NCBI GenBank assembly: GCA_003313425.1
Contig: NHZP01000048.1
Coordinates: forward strand, 248,001 to 312,000
Direction of reading: 5' to 3'
DNA from: Pseudopyrenochaeta lycopersici
Taxonomy: Eukaryota; Ascomycota; Dothideomycetes; Pleosporales; Pseudopyrenochaetaceae
Length of the DNA: 64,000 bases
Shown here: piece by piece, positions 35,192-44,656 of the stretch
Numbering within the stretch: position 1 is the first letter of the stretch
Layout of the letters: every line of letters starts with the position of its first letter
Program-made: the position numbers and the translations under genes
Notes under the pieces: generated by a model
What the model saw: the letters and a program-made list of their open reading frames with translations, nothing else
The model's database searches: none
What the model was told of the DNA's origin: nothing

Positions 35192-36304
35192 ATGCATTTC
35201 GCGATGCCACCACGGAAAACGTCGCGGCCACCGCCATATGCGGCCCGAACGCAGAGCTCCATAGCCGTGCCGCCCGCGTTGAAGAAGCTGCTGCGGAGAG
35301 ACAAGCTGCGAATCGCCGTCGTGGGCATCTTGGGCATCTTCACGCTGCTGTGGCTTCTCGGGGGAAGAGGCCGCAGCACCCCAGGAGGCGGATGGTCGGC
35401 AGCCAACATCCCCAAGGTCGCAATAGGAAGCGGGCCGCCCGTGGTGATCGTGACGGTGATGGACCCCAAGGCAGATGCCGCATGGGTGCAGAGAATCAAA
35501 AGCAACCGGGACGAATACGCTAAGAAGCATGGTAGACGCCGTGTCCTGCAACACCCAGAGCCGCCAGCCACTGACACTCTCGACAGGCTACAAGACCTTC
35601 TTCCCCACCAACGACCAATACCCCCTCCGCGCCTCCCCTTCGTCGTGGTCCCGCGTGCCTGCCCTTCGCCATGCCATGACCCTCCACCCCGGCTCGACCT
35701 TCTTCTGGTACCTCGACAGCACCGCCCTCATCATGACGCCCTCGCTCGCCATCCATACACACCTCCTCACCCCCTCGCGCCTTGAGAAGCTGATGATCGC
35801 CAACGCACCCGTCGTGCCCCCGGACTCTGTCATCAAAACCTTTGGCAATCTCAAGGGCGACCGCATTGATTTCGTCGTCACCCAAGACAAGGACGGCCTG
35901 GCGCCCAGCAGCTTCGTCGTCCGCAATGGCGAATGGGCAAAGTACTTTCTGGACAGCTGGTTCGACCCAATTTACCGGAGTTACAATTTCCAAAAGGCAG
36001 AGAGCCATGCCCTGGAGCACATTGTGCAGTACGTATCCTCGTGCGCTGCGCTGCGCTACCGCGGCTTCCAACGCCCGGCTAACAATGCTACAGATGGCAC
36101 GGCACCATTCTGGCAAAACTCGCCATAATCCCACAGAATCTGCTAAACGCATATGCCTCGGGCCCCGCAAGCCCCAAAGACGGCCTATTCAAGGAGGGCG
36201 ATCTTGTCGCCAATTTCCCCGGCTGCGACAAGGACGCCCGAGACTGCGCAAAGGAGCAGCAAACCTACTTTGAAGCCCTCGACAAAGCCAAGAGCCAGGC
36301 TTAA
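35192..36304 (+). CDS. Golgi alpha-1,6-mannosyltransferase, GT34 (Mnn10/Mnn11 family)
   Basis: Type II membrane glycosyltransferase extending N-glycan mannan in the Golgi. Three exons; introns 35532-35586 and 36029-36093. The start MHFAMPPRKTSRPP was chosen because it gives a short cytosolic tail; a second Met is at 35204. One signal-anchor helix (LRIAVVGILGIFTLLWLLGG) precedes the catalytic domain beginning PPVVIVTVMDPKADAAWVQR. Splicing gives GYKTFFPTNDQYPL, then SWSRVPALRHAMTLHP and FFWYLDSTALIM at the DXD position. QKAESHALEHIVQWHGTILAKLAIIPQNLLNAY and LVANFPGCDKDARDC are typical GT34 C-terminal motifs. The metal-binding DXD reads DST here, which is unusual. Mnn10 and Mnn11 cannot be separated by eye. 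Confidence 0.88.
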
Positions 36305-36801
36305 ACCAGCTTCCACGCCTTTTTCACCTCGCGATGCGGCACGGCCAAGGCCACAGGGATACACCGTTGCCGTTGCACTTTGATGCCTCAATCCACCTTT
36401 ACCGAGAGACTGCTTTTCTCAGGCGCACTGGGCGAACCAAGGCGCATTGGCTTCACATTTTCGGGTGGACATGAATTACATGGCCAGCACGCAGGCGCGC
36501 AGACGCATGTTTTCGCTATTGTTGGGAATGCATTATGGCGCGCAATGCTGTAGTAAGAGATTTGCGAAATTGTATGGGGATTCGTGTACGATTGATCTGG
36601 ACATGGCGTGCCATGACACTGGTATTAGGATAGCAGGACAGATGGCAACGTGGCGCTTCTTATATACATGCTCATCTACAATTCTGCATACCATTGTCAA
36701 TATCTGTCCCCTGGAACACCTTCGCAATGCACCTCTCATATACCCCATGCCAAACTCCACAGTCTGTATATCGTACGACAAAGCTACACCACCCACTGCT
36801 T
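36305..36801. other. Intergenic between convergent genes
   Basis: 497 bp 3' flanks of the GT34 gene and GEP3. Nothing recognised. Confidence 0.45.
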
Positions 36802-39090
36802 TCACTTTTCCGCCCGTCTCCTTTGCCTCTTGACACTAACCATGCTCCTCCTCGGCCTCGCCTTCCTATCTCTACTAGCAACCTGTTTCGGCCCGCTCAC
36901 CAAACTCGCGCACATGGGTCTCCGCTGGCCAACAAACTTGCCCAGCGGGCTAAACACTTCAACCTGGGGATAATCCTGCTCCCACTCAGCCATGCCGTCG
37001 CCAAGTTTGTCTTTGGAGAACTCGGCACTCAGCACCTCCTGCGGGTCAAGGCCATCCTTTTCTGCTTGCCCAAGCGCGGCGAACTTACGGTCTTTGTAGG
37101 CGTTGAGGGACTCGAGTGCGGCGCGGCGAGAGTGCTGGGCGTGATTGGGGTCTTTCTTCTGATTCCCCATCGGTTTCCAACCCTGTGGACGGCGAGTTTG
37201 CGCCGAGACTTCGACCCATCCCACGCCCTCGATGAGGATGTCTGTGCTCCAGATCCTAAAGGGCAGGTTCTCGGGCTTCATCTTGCCTGCGACCGGTGAA
37301 GTCATAGGACCGGCAAGTTTCTTTGTGACATCCCATTTCAAGGGGAATATGCCGGCCGAGGACATCTTGGAGCCTACATTGTGTGCAAGCATGGGCGCTT
37401 GTTGGAGTTGGCGGTCCGACGATTGCTCCTGGTAGTCGATTGCTTTCTCTGTGCGGGTTACGTGGGGGTGGATAGGTACGAATGGGTGGATGAGGAAGAC
37501 GAGCTCTTCCGTCACAGGAGTAATGCGAATCAAACCACCGCCAAGTATAAGCGACTGTCCGGGCTTCAGTGTATACCGCTCAGAGTTTATGCGATGCTTC
37601 ATGACGAGCTTGTCCTGCTCGGTGGGTTGGACGAAAGTTTCTAAGCCAGGGTTTGTGCGCGCAAGGCCAGGAAGGTCAATCAACTCGCCTCTGTTGCGGC
37701 CAAAGGGGATGCGTATAGGAGACGCGGTGGTTCCCGGTAATGAGGAGGCGATGGGCAGGACAGGGAAAAGCGTGAAGGCTTGCGGTGGAGGCAGTAGCGC
37801 ATCCGGATCCTCAAAGTCTTCTGGCACTGCATCTTCTTCTTCTTCTTCTTCTTCTTCTTCTTCTTCTTCTTCTTCTTCTTCTTCTTCTTCTTCTTCTTCT
37901 TCTTCTTCTTCGGGTTCCTTTGGAGGCTGGTGGAGGTGGTGTTGTGGCTTGTTCTTGAGACGCTCCGTCTCTGCATCTTCTTCGGCAAGCTTCCGTTGTA
38001 CCTGTGTCAGGTCCTCGAGGGACTCTGCTTTACTGAGCATCTCCTCTCGCTCAGCAGCGCTACGAATCCTCGGAACATTTTGATAGTCTGCGCCTCGGCC
38101 TTTGGGGAATACAGCTTCGAAGAGGTTGGACTTGCCGACGTTGACTTTGCCGACCATCCAGCCTGCACCTCCACGTTCCCAGATATCGTCCTTGACTTGC
38201 TTTGTCCACCACCCCCGCTTTGCGCTGACGAGTCGCACATTGCCAAGGCGTGCCTTTGTGTTTTGTCGCCCGAGTGCATCGCGTAGCACCTCGGTAAAGT
38301 AGGGCATCAGCACGTCGACCTGCTCTTTCTTGGGCGCCAGCAAATCTGCTCTTGTAATGATGAAGCTGACTTCTGCGATGCGATCGTTGGCCACCCACCC
38401 TTTGTGCTTCGCTCGTCTGTTCTGTGTGCGTAGTTTGGGTATGCGGAGAGAGGACTGGAGGTTGGGGACAATAGATAGCGGGAAGTCGGCAGCGTCGACA
38501 ATATGGTAGACGTGGTTGCGCCTGTGCGGCGACTCAGCGATGGTCTGCTGGATCGACTCAACGGTGGGATGGTGGATAGGCGTTCCAACACGATGGTGTA
38601 TCAGATTGTGACAGCGGTCGCATACTGGCGTCTGCCGGGTCTGGGCCTCATTTGGTGCTTCGTCTCCATCCTTCTCTATTCTCAATGCTTCGAGTAATTC
38701 GGGACTGGCGTCTTTCAGCGCTGTTGCGTAGATGCCATCCTCTCGAGTTGCACCTTGCACTTGATCTGGAGCCCACTCCAGATAGTCTCGTATTGCTTTC
38801 CTATCTATGTTGTAGTATCCAGCCTCCTTCTTGTCGTGCATCTGGGTGGGCGCTCCACATCCTGGACAGGCCCACGGTAGCGATTTGCGGGCGGGGGATG
38901 CAGTGGTGGGGGCCTGTGGTTGTGCCCGACCGAATGTCGAAAGCCTCTTCAAAGGCTCAGCAGAGCGGACATGTTGACGGCAAGGGGCCACCGGGGCCCG
39001 GAGAAGAGCAGGGCAGAGGAAGGCTGGTATCGACGCCTGGGGGCCATCATGGTTCAGCAGCGTGCGAGCTTGTCGAAGGACTGGCCGCAT
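36802..39090 (-). CDS. GEP3: Mitochondrial circularly permuted GTPase, GEP3/YqeH-like
   Basis: Predicted mitochondrial ribosome-assembly GTPase. The first ATG of the long frame is at 39088-39090 (MRPVLRQARTLL), giving a basic leader. A four-Cys zinc-binding region follows (CPGCGAP ... CDRCHNLIHH). The GTPase motifs are in permuted order: G4-like ITRADLL, G5-like SAKRGWW, then the P-loop GKVNVGKSNL, and finally G3 DLPGL. This is the YqeH/RbgA order. Between P-loop and G3 lies a long acidic insert with an almost pure poly-Glu run encoded by a trinucleotide repeat. Intronless. C-terminal beta-rich part includes GQSLILGGGLIRI and a basic end (RKARPRRSMVSVKRQRRR). Shares a 342-bp divergent promoter with mitochondrial aspartate aminotransferase. 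Confidence 0.88.
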   Translation of the reverse strand: MRPVLRQARTLLNHDGPQASIPAFLCPALLRAPVAPCRQHVRSAEPLKRLSTFGRAQPQAPTTASPARKSLPWACPGCGAPTQMHDKKEAGYYNIDRKAIRDYLEWAPDQVQGATREDGIYATALKDASPELLEALRIEKDGDEAPNEAQTRQTPVCDRCHNLIHHRVGTPIHHPTVESIQQTIAESPHRRNHVYHIVDAADFPLSIVPNLQSSLRIPKLRTQNRRAKHKGWVANDRIAEVSFIITRADLLAPKKEQVDVLMPYFTEVLRDALGRQNTKARLGNVRLVSAKRGWWTKQVKDDIWERGGAGWMVGKVNVGKSNLFEAVFPKGRGADYQNVPRIRSAAEREEMLSKAESLEDLTQVQRKLAEEDAETERLKNKPQHHLHQPPKEPEEEEEEEEEEEEEEEEEEEEEEEEEEDAVPEDFEDPDALLPPPQAFTLFPVLPIASSLPGTTASPIRIPFGRNRGELIDLPGLARTNPGLETFVQPTEQDKLVMKHRINSERYTLKPGQSLILGGGLIRITPVTEELVFLIHPFVPIHPHVTRTEKAIDYQEQSSDRQLQQAPMLAHNVGSKMSSAGIFPLKWDVTKKLAGPMTSPVAGKMKPENLPFRIWSTDILIEGVGWVEVSAQTRRPQGWKPMGNQKKDPNHAQHSRRAALESLNAYKDRKFAALGQAEKDGLDPQEVLSAEFSKDKLGDGMAEWEQDYPQVEVFSPLGKFVGQRRPMCASLVSGPKQVASRDRKARPRRSMVSVKRQRRRAEK
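37831..37912. repeat. (CTT)n/(GAA)n microsatellite in GEP3
   Basis: About 82 bp of perfect TTC repeats on plus (GAA on the coding minus strand), encoding roughly 27 consecutive Glu inside the GTPase, between P-loop and G3. In-frame and uninterrupted. Confidence 0.95.
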
Positions 39091-39432
39091 ACTGGATTCA
39101 CTTGACCCAGTCTCCCCCAAAGATTGGCCTCGTCAGTTCACGACGCTCGACGCGACGCGCAGTCTACTTGTCTTAGCAAAAAAATTACAAACCCGACAGC
39201 CGAGTCTGCAGGGATGTCAAGCTTTGGCGAATCGGAGCTGATCGCCCTCGCGCCGAGTCAGAAGCTCCCGCGAACGTGGAGGTAGGCCCGTACTTTTGCT
39301 TCTTTTCTGGGGTATTTTGTCCTCACTCCACCACACACAAGCTTCCAGCTGACTTCGCCAGCTCTACCTCCCTCCTCCCTTCCTGCTCCACCTACAATTG
39401 AGCTGCCTCATCCTACTACAGTTGCACTCACC
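39091..39432. promoter_or_regulatory. Divergent promoter region, GEP3 / mitochondrial AAT
   Basis: 342 bp between the start codons of two nuclear genes for mitochondrial proteins. C/T-rich stretch at 39360-39420 precedes the AAT start. Bidirectional use is inferred from position. Confidence 0.5.
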
Positions 39433-40949
39433 ATGCTCGCTTCTTCAAGATCGGCGCTGCGTCAAGCGGCAACCAAGCAGCGCTGCGTCAAGACGTCTGT
39501 CCGAGCTGTCTCGGCGTGGTCTCAAGTCCCTCAGGGCCCTCCGGTAAGCCAGACAGCAATTGGGGTGCTGCTCGAGCTTGTGGCGTGCTAACTTGCATCT
39601 AGGATGTAAGTACAATTGACAGGCCGTGGCAGCAGTGGAAGTAGCAGCTCACCGCCCTCTCAGGCCATCCTGGGTATCACCGAAGCATTCAAAGCCGACA
39701 GCAACCCGAAGAAAATTAACCTGGGTTGGTGGCCTGTCTCCATTGATCAAGCACATTGCGACTGACCAGCCAAGGTGTCGGGGCATACCGCGACGACAAG
39801 GGCAAGCCGTACGTGCTGCCGTCGGTCAGGCAGGCAGAGAAGAAGATTGTTGACTCATCGCTGGACAAGGAGTACGCGGGCATCACGGGTGTGCCCAACT
39901 TCACCAAGGCTGCCCTCAAGCTGGCCTATGGCTCCGACTCGGCGCCTCTCACCGAGGACCGCATCGCCGTCACTCAGACCATCTCCGGCACGGGCGCTCT
40001 CCGCATCGGTGGCGCCTTCCTCGAGCGTCACTACCCCGGCGCAAAGACCGTCTACATCCCCACCCCGTCATGGGCAAACCACAATGCCGTCTTCAAGGAC
40101 TCGGGCCTGAAGGTCGAGAAGTACCGCTACTACAACAAGGACACCATCGGCCTCGACTTCGACGGCATGGTGGCCGACATCAAGGGCATGCCCAAGGGCA
40201 GCATCATTCTGCTCCATGCCTGCGCCCACAACCCCACCGGTGTTGACCCTACCGAGGAGCAGTGGCTCAAGATTGCCGAGGCCGTCAAGGACGGCGACCA
40301 CTTCCCCTTCTTCGACATGGCTTACCAGGGCTTTGCAAGCGGAGACACCAACCAGGACGCTTTTGCCCTGCGCCACTTCATCAAGGAGGGTCTCCGCCCC
40401 GTCCTTGCCCAGTCCTTCGCGAAGAACATGGGTCTGTATGGCGAACGTGTCGGTGCTTTCTCCGTCGTGTGCGAGTCTGCCGACGAGAAGAAGCGCGTCG
40501 ACTCTCAGATCAAGATCCTTGTCCGCCCACTCTACTCCAACCCTCCAGTCCACGGCGCGCGCATCGCTTCTGAGATCCTGAACGATGTCTCTCTCAACAA
40601 GCAGTGGCTTGGTGAGGTAAAGGACATGGCCGAACGCATCATTACCATGCGTGCTCTCCTTAAGGAGAATCTCGAGAAGCTCGGAAGCAAGCAGGACTGG
40701 AGCCACATCACCTCCCAGATTGGCATGTTTGCCTATACTGGCCTGAGCGCCGAGCAGATGGAAACTCTCGCTAAAGAGGTGAGTCTATACTTACGCCTTT
40801 CTCTCTCTCTCTCCCTAGTCAGCTCAACACACTAACCTCTTGGACAGCATTCTGTTTATGCCACCAAGGACGGCCGCATCTCTGTCGCCGGCATTACTAG
40901 TGAGAACGTTGGCCGCCTCGCCGAGGCCATCTACAAGGTCAAGGGCTAA
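39433..40949 (+). CDS. AAT1: Mitochondrial aspartate aminotransferase
   Basis: PLP enzyme interconverting aspartate/2-oxoglutarate and oxaloacetate/glutamate; part of the malate-aspartate shuttle. The leader [20 protein letters not shown] is basic with no acids, a mitochondrial presequence. Exons: 39433-39543, 39603-39605 (a 3-nt exon GAT), 39664-39724, 39775-40778 and 40848-40949; introns are 50-69 bp. Mature enzyme motifs: [43 protein letters not shown], and [14 protein letters not shown] with the PLP-binding Lys. The last exon ends [26 protein letters not shown]. The microexon supplies the Asp of GPPDAILG, a position conserved from fungi to animals (family knowledge). No frame change or missing residue was seen. 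Confidence 0.96.
39603..39605 (+). other. AAT1: 3-nt microexon (GAT, Asp) of AAT
   Basis: Flanked by GTAAGC...GCTAAC...TAG (39544-39602) and GTAAGT...GCTCAC...CAG (39606-39663). Including it yields GPPDAILG; skipping it removes the conserved Asp while keeping frame. Confidence 0.8.
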
Positions 40950-41178
40950 ATGCTGGGGGAAATGGTGCACCTTTGCTTAAAAGTTACACGGATATTCGGC
41001 ATGAAATGGCGGTACATTGTACTATACAACAACGGCCTCTAGTTAGACTGTACATGGTAGTCGGCAACGAAAGTGAAATGCGACCTTCGATCTGCTTCGT
41101 ATTATCTGAGAGTCGTCTTGCTGCAGTCAAGATCGAGTCGCGTAATTTATCGGAATTTGGTAATATTGTCAGCGATCC

Positions 41179-41541
41179 TCATTTCTTCCAAGGTTCGCTT
41201 CCACACAACACATTGCATACAATCCCCACACCCCACACCTGCTCCGTCATGTCGGCTGGATTTCTATCCATCATCATCGCGCAGATCTTTTCCAACATCC
41301 GTATAGCTTCTTCTTCACCATGTGCAACTGCGCTCCAGCACGCTTGCACCTTCCCATCGCGTGCATACCACAATAAAAGCAAGTTTACGACAACCGGTGT
41401 CGCTGACTGCCTCGCCGACCTGCCTTGGGAAAAGTACGGTGTTATTTGTGGAGCAAACTCGGCTTCCTTAATCATGTACGTCTATCTTGGAACGCCGAGC
41501 CAAGTATACTCTCGAATGCTCAGAAGCCAGTATCTGCTCAT
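41179..41541 (-). pseudogene. Small putative gene or relic with one in-frame TAG
   Basis: On minus, ATG at 41539-41541 opens MSRYWLLSIREYTWLGVPR, then TAG at 41482-41484. The same frame continues TYMIKEAEFAPQITPYFS through VVVNLLLLWYARDGKVQACW to EQVWGVGIVCNVLCGSEPWKK and a stop at 41179. The composition is protein-like (balanced, amphipathic, few Ser/Pro/Arg) unlike surrounding frames. Either the downstream ATG (41473-41475) starts a 98-residue protein, or the TAG is removed by an intron or is a nonsense mutation. I do not recognise the family. The overlapping 333-codon plus-strand frame looks like its shadow. Convergent with AAT. Confidence 0.4.
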
Positions 41542-43236
41542 GGTAGATTATGAATTCTTAAAGCGGTGCACGTTGTCCGAGGCGGTTGGTAATGTGGAAT
41601 TGGGACACCGTCCGCCAGCGGAAGACTTTTTGAGAGATCAACCCATCTATTGGCCAGCAGCTGCGATCCGCGGACCCTGCTCGCGTGCAGGTCCGACTGC
41701 AGGTCAGCAAAGGCACCATGGATCACAAAGGTTGATCCTGGAAGCCTGTGGCAAGTATCTCCGAGTTGCGCAGTGCGTTGTCTGCATTTTTCCCAACGAC
41801 AACAGGAAAGTATCGCCAATTTTGCAGGTCGGAGGAGGTCGGATGAGCCGTAAATCACGCGCTTGGACTGCTGCAACGTACAGGGTGTTGTGCCGAGAAA
41901 GAGAGGGGGCAGTGGAGGATGCCTGTCGCATCGCTCATTTAATGAGTCGGTCGTTCTGCCCAGCGTCGCAGTAGGCCGAGCTTTTGGGGGTATAGGTTCA
42001 CACGTTTTGCGTGGTTGTTTTGGAAGCTCATGAGTCGTATTAGGCACCCACAATGCATCCAGAGTCAAGGTACCCCAAGTGTGGTTTCTCGTGAAGCGGG
42101 ATCTGCTAGAGAGGAATAGGCAAAACCTTGGGATGCAGGGCTCAAGCCTATGACGACTGTGGGGCGGTGACGTCGCCGGCGTGACGAAAACCACCCTCGT
42201 CTCCTTTTAAATGCGTCCATGACACCCCTCCTTGACCATTTCAACAGCGGGAAACTGCATTTCGAATTGTTCCAGACCTCTTGGCATACAGTCACCGTCT
42301 TTATATCAACCTGCGCATACGATTGCGACCGTCTGCCGGCGGGACAAAGCGGTGCGAGCGATGGGTGCGACTAGCTCCATCAGCCGCAGAAAATACCATG
42401 GCGCGGGCAACCTGCCAGGTCAGAAGGGACTCCACACGAGCTGGGCGCGTTACGTGACTTTTCTTCGCCGGCCTACCGAGGCAGCGAGGGGTCATCGTCG
42501 TCGCCAGGCAGCCTGTCGAGTGAGTAAATGGTTGGGCTTTCGGAGGGACGATCAACGGCGACTGAGCACTGCCGATTGACGTCGAGGTCTCCACCCCTAT
42601 ATAGCGAGCCTAATCTTTTGCACATCATTTTTGTGCCCCCCTCTCCAGTGGTGATGCAAGCACACGCCCTTTGCACCTTCTAGAACGCGGCCCGCTATAT
42701 GAGCGGCCTATCCGTGACATTCGCTGCCAGAAATCTGCTTCTCCTCATCTCACCGACTCCATCCAGTCCTCACCCCCTTGCCGTGAACAGGAAAGCTGCG
42801 CTACATCGCTCGGCAACTGACTCCGAGGAGTGGCCAGGGTTAAAACGAACTGGAGGGGACTAACCCGCTGCTTAGTATACAGCACCCGGAAAATCACAGT
42901 CACGGAATCAGCCTCCAAAAACCCAACATCCCCCCCAGACACCTGCTCTTCGAGCACTCTTCACTGACAACGGTGCTTCACACTTCGGCGGGCCGACCCT
43001 TTCGTCATACACTAGACCCTTTCGAGAATCACCAGTGAATTGAAGCTGCAGTTTGGGTGCCTGCACAGTCGACTGTCCCATCGCGAAAGGGAAAACAAAC
43101 AAACAAACATATAACCATCGTGCACAGCTTCTCTGTATTTCTGCGACACCAGCATACGAAGGGTGTCGACAGTGTCTCAGCAGGCTGAAGGAACATTTCT
43201 GTATTTCCCAAGTTGCTTGTCCCAAGTTTCTAAGCA
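41542..43236. other. Intergenic, 1.7 kb upstream of YPD1
   Basis: No supported gene. The 218-codon minus frame at 41538-42194 is Pro/Arg/Ser/Cys-rich and judged chance. CAAACAAACAAACAT at 43096-43110 may be in the YPD1 5' UTR. Confidence 0.4.
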
Positions 43237-43944
43237 ATGTCGGCTAGCGACGACAAGGTTCGTGTGCCCCTCCAACCCTCCCAAGTCCGCCTCGCTCTTA
43301 CCTGGACCCCTCACCTCGCATTCTTGCAGACGCGCGCCGGCCCATTTGTTATAACGGCCTGCATTGCACGCCGACTCTCTTTGATACGGTAGACTAAATT
43401 CGCACAACAGAACGGCGACATCATGTCGATTCCCGGTGCAGAAGACACCATCGACCCGGCCACCTTCGAGCAGATTCTCGAGATGGACGAGGACGAGGTG
43501 GAGCGGGAGTTCAGCAAGAGCATCGTCTACGACTTCTTCGGCCAGGCGGACAGCACATTCAAGAAGATGGACAGCAGTCTGTGAGTGCACCCGCTGTGCT
43601 CTCTGCCCCGGCTGCGATGGGCTGATCAACTGCTCGACTGCCCCTGCGCTGCGCAAGACAGCTGGCTAACACGCTGCAGTGAGAAGCGGGAGAAGGACTA
43701 CCTCAAGACGCTTAGTGAGCTCGGCCACTTCCTCAAGGGCTCATCCGCTACCCTCGGCCTCACCAAAGTGAAGGACTCGTGCGAAAAGATCCAGAACTTC
43801 GGCTCGCAGAAGGACGAGACGGGTTTGAAGGACATCACCGAGGAGGAAAGCCGCGAGAAACTGGCCTCCACCATCAAGCAGGCAAAGGCAGAATTCGCCG
43901 AAGTTAAGGACGTTCTCAAGGAGTTTTACAAAGATACAGCGTAG
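43237..43944 (+). CDS. YPD1: Histidine-containing phosphotransfer protein Ypd1
   Basis: HPt relay protein carrying phosphate from hybrid histidine kinases to the Ssk1 and Skn7 response regulators in osmotic, oxidative and fungicide signalling. Three exons; introns 43258-43410 and 43581-43679. It begins MSASDDKNGDIMSIPGAED, then the HPt helices TFEQILEMDEDEVEREFSKS and FFGQADSTFKKMDSSLEK. The phospho-accepting His sits in LSELGHFLKGSSATLGL, the canonical HxLKGSS motif. The C-terminal helices run to FYKDTA. A later in-frame Met (MSIPGAED) could start a shorter form without the first intron. Usually single-copy in fungi. Confidence 0.95.
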
Positions 43945-44656
43945 TGCTTGAGCCAGCTCCAGCAGTCGCGCCATCGCCATGCTCGACTTGTTCTGTGCCC
44001 CTGGAGATGATGGGCTTGGAGTGCATCCAGCTCCATGTCGCCCTATACTCCAGCGTGCTGCCCGGTCACCACCTCTCAGTGCTGGCAAATCTTTTCTCTG
44101 TTCACAATATCCAATCTCTCATCCCTCGGGTCACTTTTGTGTAGATGTTGTCATTGGAGTAGCGTGGAGAGCCGAGGGTGGAGCATTCTTGATAGCCAGC
44201 CCAGAAATTGACCTATCGTTTCTCTGCAGCTGTGCATAGACCTTGAGCACTCCAATTTTTTGTTGAAAAAAATAAAAGTAAACTTGAATTATCCCCCCAT
44301 TCATTCATGTCTCGTCTCGTGTTGTGGAATGTTCTTCAGCCCTATGCGTGCAGACCACGAAGGCCCGAATGTCCTTGAAACGTCTGGTCACTCACCCCAC
44401 CTGCCAACCGTGGAACCGCCTTACGTCATTCTTGTCGCATGGCTTGCGCCACGATTCAAACGTTTTGATACGTCCATTTTCACGCTCCACCATGATTCGA
44501 TGCGCTTGGGTATCGTGAAAACTCTCAGAACGGGGGTTTCTCAACCTGCTATAACCGTTGAGGCGTTTTCCTGTTAAACAATTATTATAGCGCTCTATTC
44601 CCTCGCTTCTTGTCATTGCTTCCATCGTTTATACTCGACTTTCACGCAGCCTTCCT
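43945..44656. other. Intergenic, 712 bp
   Basis: Between tandem YPD1 and the 2H phosphoesterase gene. An A/T-rich stretch near 44250-44285 may hold the YPD1 3' end. Nothing else seen. Confidence 0.45.

Noticed and set aside
40973..41974. 333-codon plus-strand frame after AAT
   Set aside because: Cys/Arg/Ser/His-rich, no motif, and its opposite strand at 41179-41541 is more protein-like.
41538..42194. 218-codon minus-strand frame
   Set aside because: Composition of Pro, Arg, Thr and Cys typical of chance frames; no signal or domain.
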